Shown here piece after piece: positions 5,573 through 5,832 of a stretch of DNA of 5,832 nt (within the stretch, counting starts at the first letter, position 1; each line of letters begins with the position of its first letter). The translations under genes were made by a program, and so were the position numbers. Under the pieces are notes generated by a model, which was given only the letters and a program-made list of their open reading frames with translations, searched no databases and was not told where the DNA came from. Source of the DNA: Gammaproteobacteria bacterium (GTDB taxonomy: Bacteria > Pseudomonadota > Gammaproteobacteria > Pseudomonadales > GM7GCV1). The DNA is taken from assembly GCA_030830945.1 (NCBI GenBank), contig JAURLY010000092.1:1-5832 (forward strand), written 5' to 3'.

Positions 5573-5832
5573 GTGAATAAATATCTAGCCTACGGTCTGG
5601 TCTTTGAATCAGCCCTTGACCTGTCTCCTTTAAAGCCGCTTGTTGAAGATCGTCCGGCTGATGTCAGTGTGCGCTTGCATAGGGCTATTGAGGTTACTAC
5701 CCTCATTGTTAATTTTGGCGCTCAGATAAAATACAGCAGGGATTTTGTAGCGATTTAATAACCATTTGACGCAGAGCGCATCGGTTAGGCATTTGCTCTC
5801 CCAGGGCACGTTTTTGGAAACTGAGTGCATCA
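5573..5832 (+). pseudogene. HprK-related (HPr kinase-like) protein, N-terminal part, apparently frameshifted and cut by window edge
   Basis: The intact frame runs from GTG at 5573 to a double TAA at 5756-5761 (61 residues). Its start, KYLAYGLVFESALDLSPL followed by RPADVSVRL, resembles the N-terminus of HprK-related ATPase/kinase proteins (YxxYGLxIxSExxLPEL ... ADVxIRLG), which normally exceed 250 residues and carry a Walker A motif farther on. Removing one T from the run at 5754-5756 replaces the stops with FVAINNHLTQSASVRHLL and keeps the frame open to the window edge; VRHLL-type text also occurs in this family. The gene is thus either a frameshifted pseudogene, a true gene with a sequencing error, or a truncated short protein. 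No good Shine-Dalgarno sequence precedes the GTG. An 11-codon ATG frame (5545-5580) overlaps its start and might couple translation. The family call comes from remembered pattern and is moderate. Confidence 0.45.

Noticed and set aside
5630..5830. 66-residue minus-strand frame near the right edge
   Set aside because: It overlaps the HprK-like fragment on the opposite strand, which has family resemblance; this frame has none.

Overview
The window looks like ordinary chromosomal DNA from a gammaproteobacterium. The main evidence is the cysteine synthase, which matches the E. coli CysK sequence closely as I remember it, and the periplasm-type M16 zinc protease. A marine group such as the Cellvibrionales is possible, but the sequence alone does not settle the genus. 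I see no insertion sequence, CRISPR array, tRNA or rRNA.

Layout. (1) Positions 1-2502 (+) hold the 3' nine-tenths of a two-lobed M16 metallopeptidase. The left edge cuts it exactly at the zinc-binding HxxEH motif. (2) A strong bidirectional hairpin terminator at 2521-2548 serves this gene and the convergent XRE-type regulator (2534-2914, -), whose stop codon lies inside the hairpin. (3) A 164-base divergent intergenic region with several dyads separates the regulator from an unrecognised 145-residue protein (3079-3516, +). (4) That gene converges, with 22 bases between, on a two-gene minus-strand unit: cysK (4932-3967) followed after 11 bases by a small four-helix membrane protein (3955-3539). 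(5) A 173-base divergent region rich in inverted repeats lies between cysK and an unrecognised acidic 138-residue protein (5106-5522, +). In the cysK direction it carries a strong Shine-Dalgarno sequence and a tiny leader ORF buried in a hairpin. (6) At the right edge (5573 onward, +) is the start of a gene resembling the N-terminus of HPr-kinase-like (HprK-related) proteins. It is interrupted by a double stop, and one base removed from a T run restores an open frame to the window edge.

How the genes may work together. CysK makes cysteine from O-acetylserine and sulfide, and its membrane-protein partner is probably co-transcribed. The XRE regulator and the 145-residue protein are arranged like an autoregulated divergent pair. 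The protease and the two unknown soluble proteins have no evident functional link to cysteine synthesis. I did not find a clear new multi-gene system. The best leads are the broken HprK-like gene, the cysK leader region and the XRE/unknown divergent pair.
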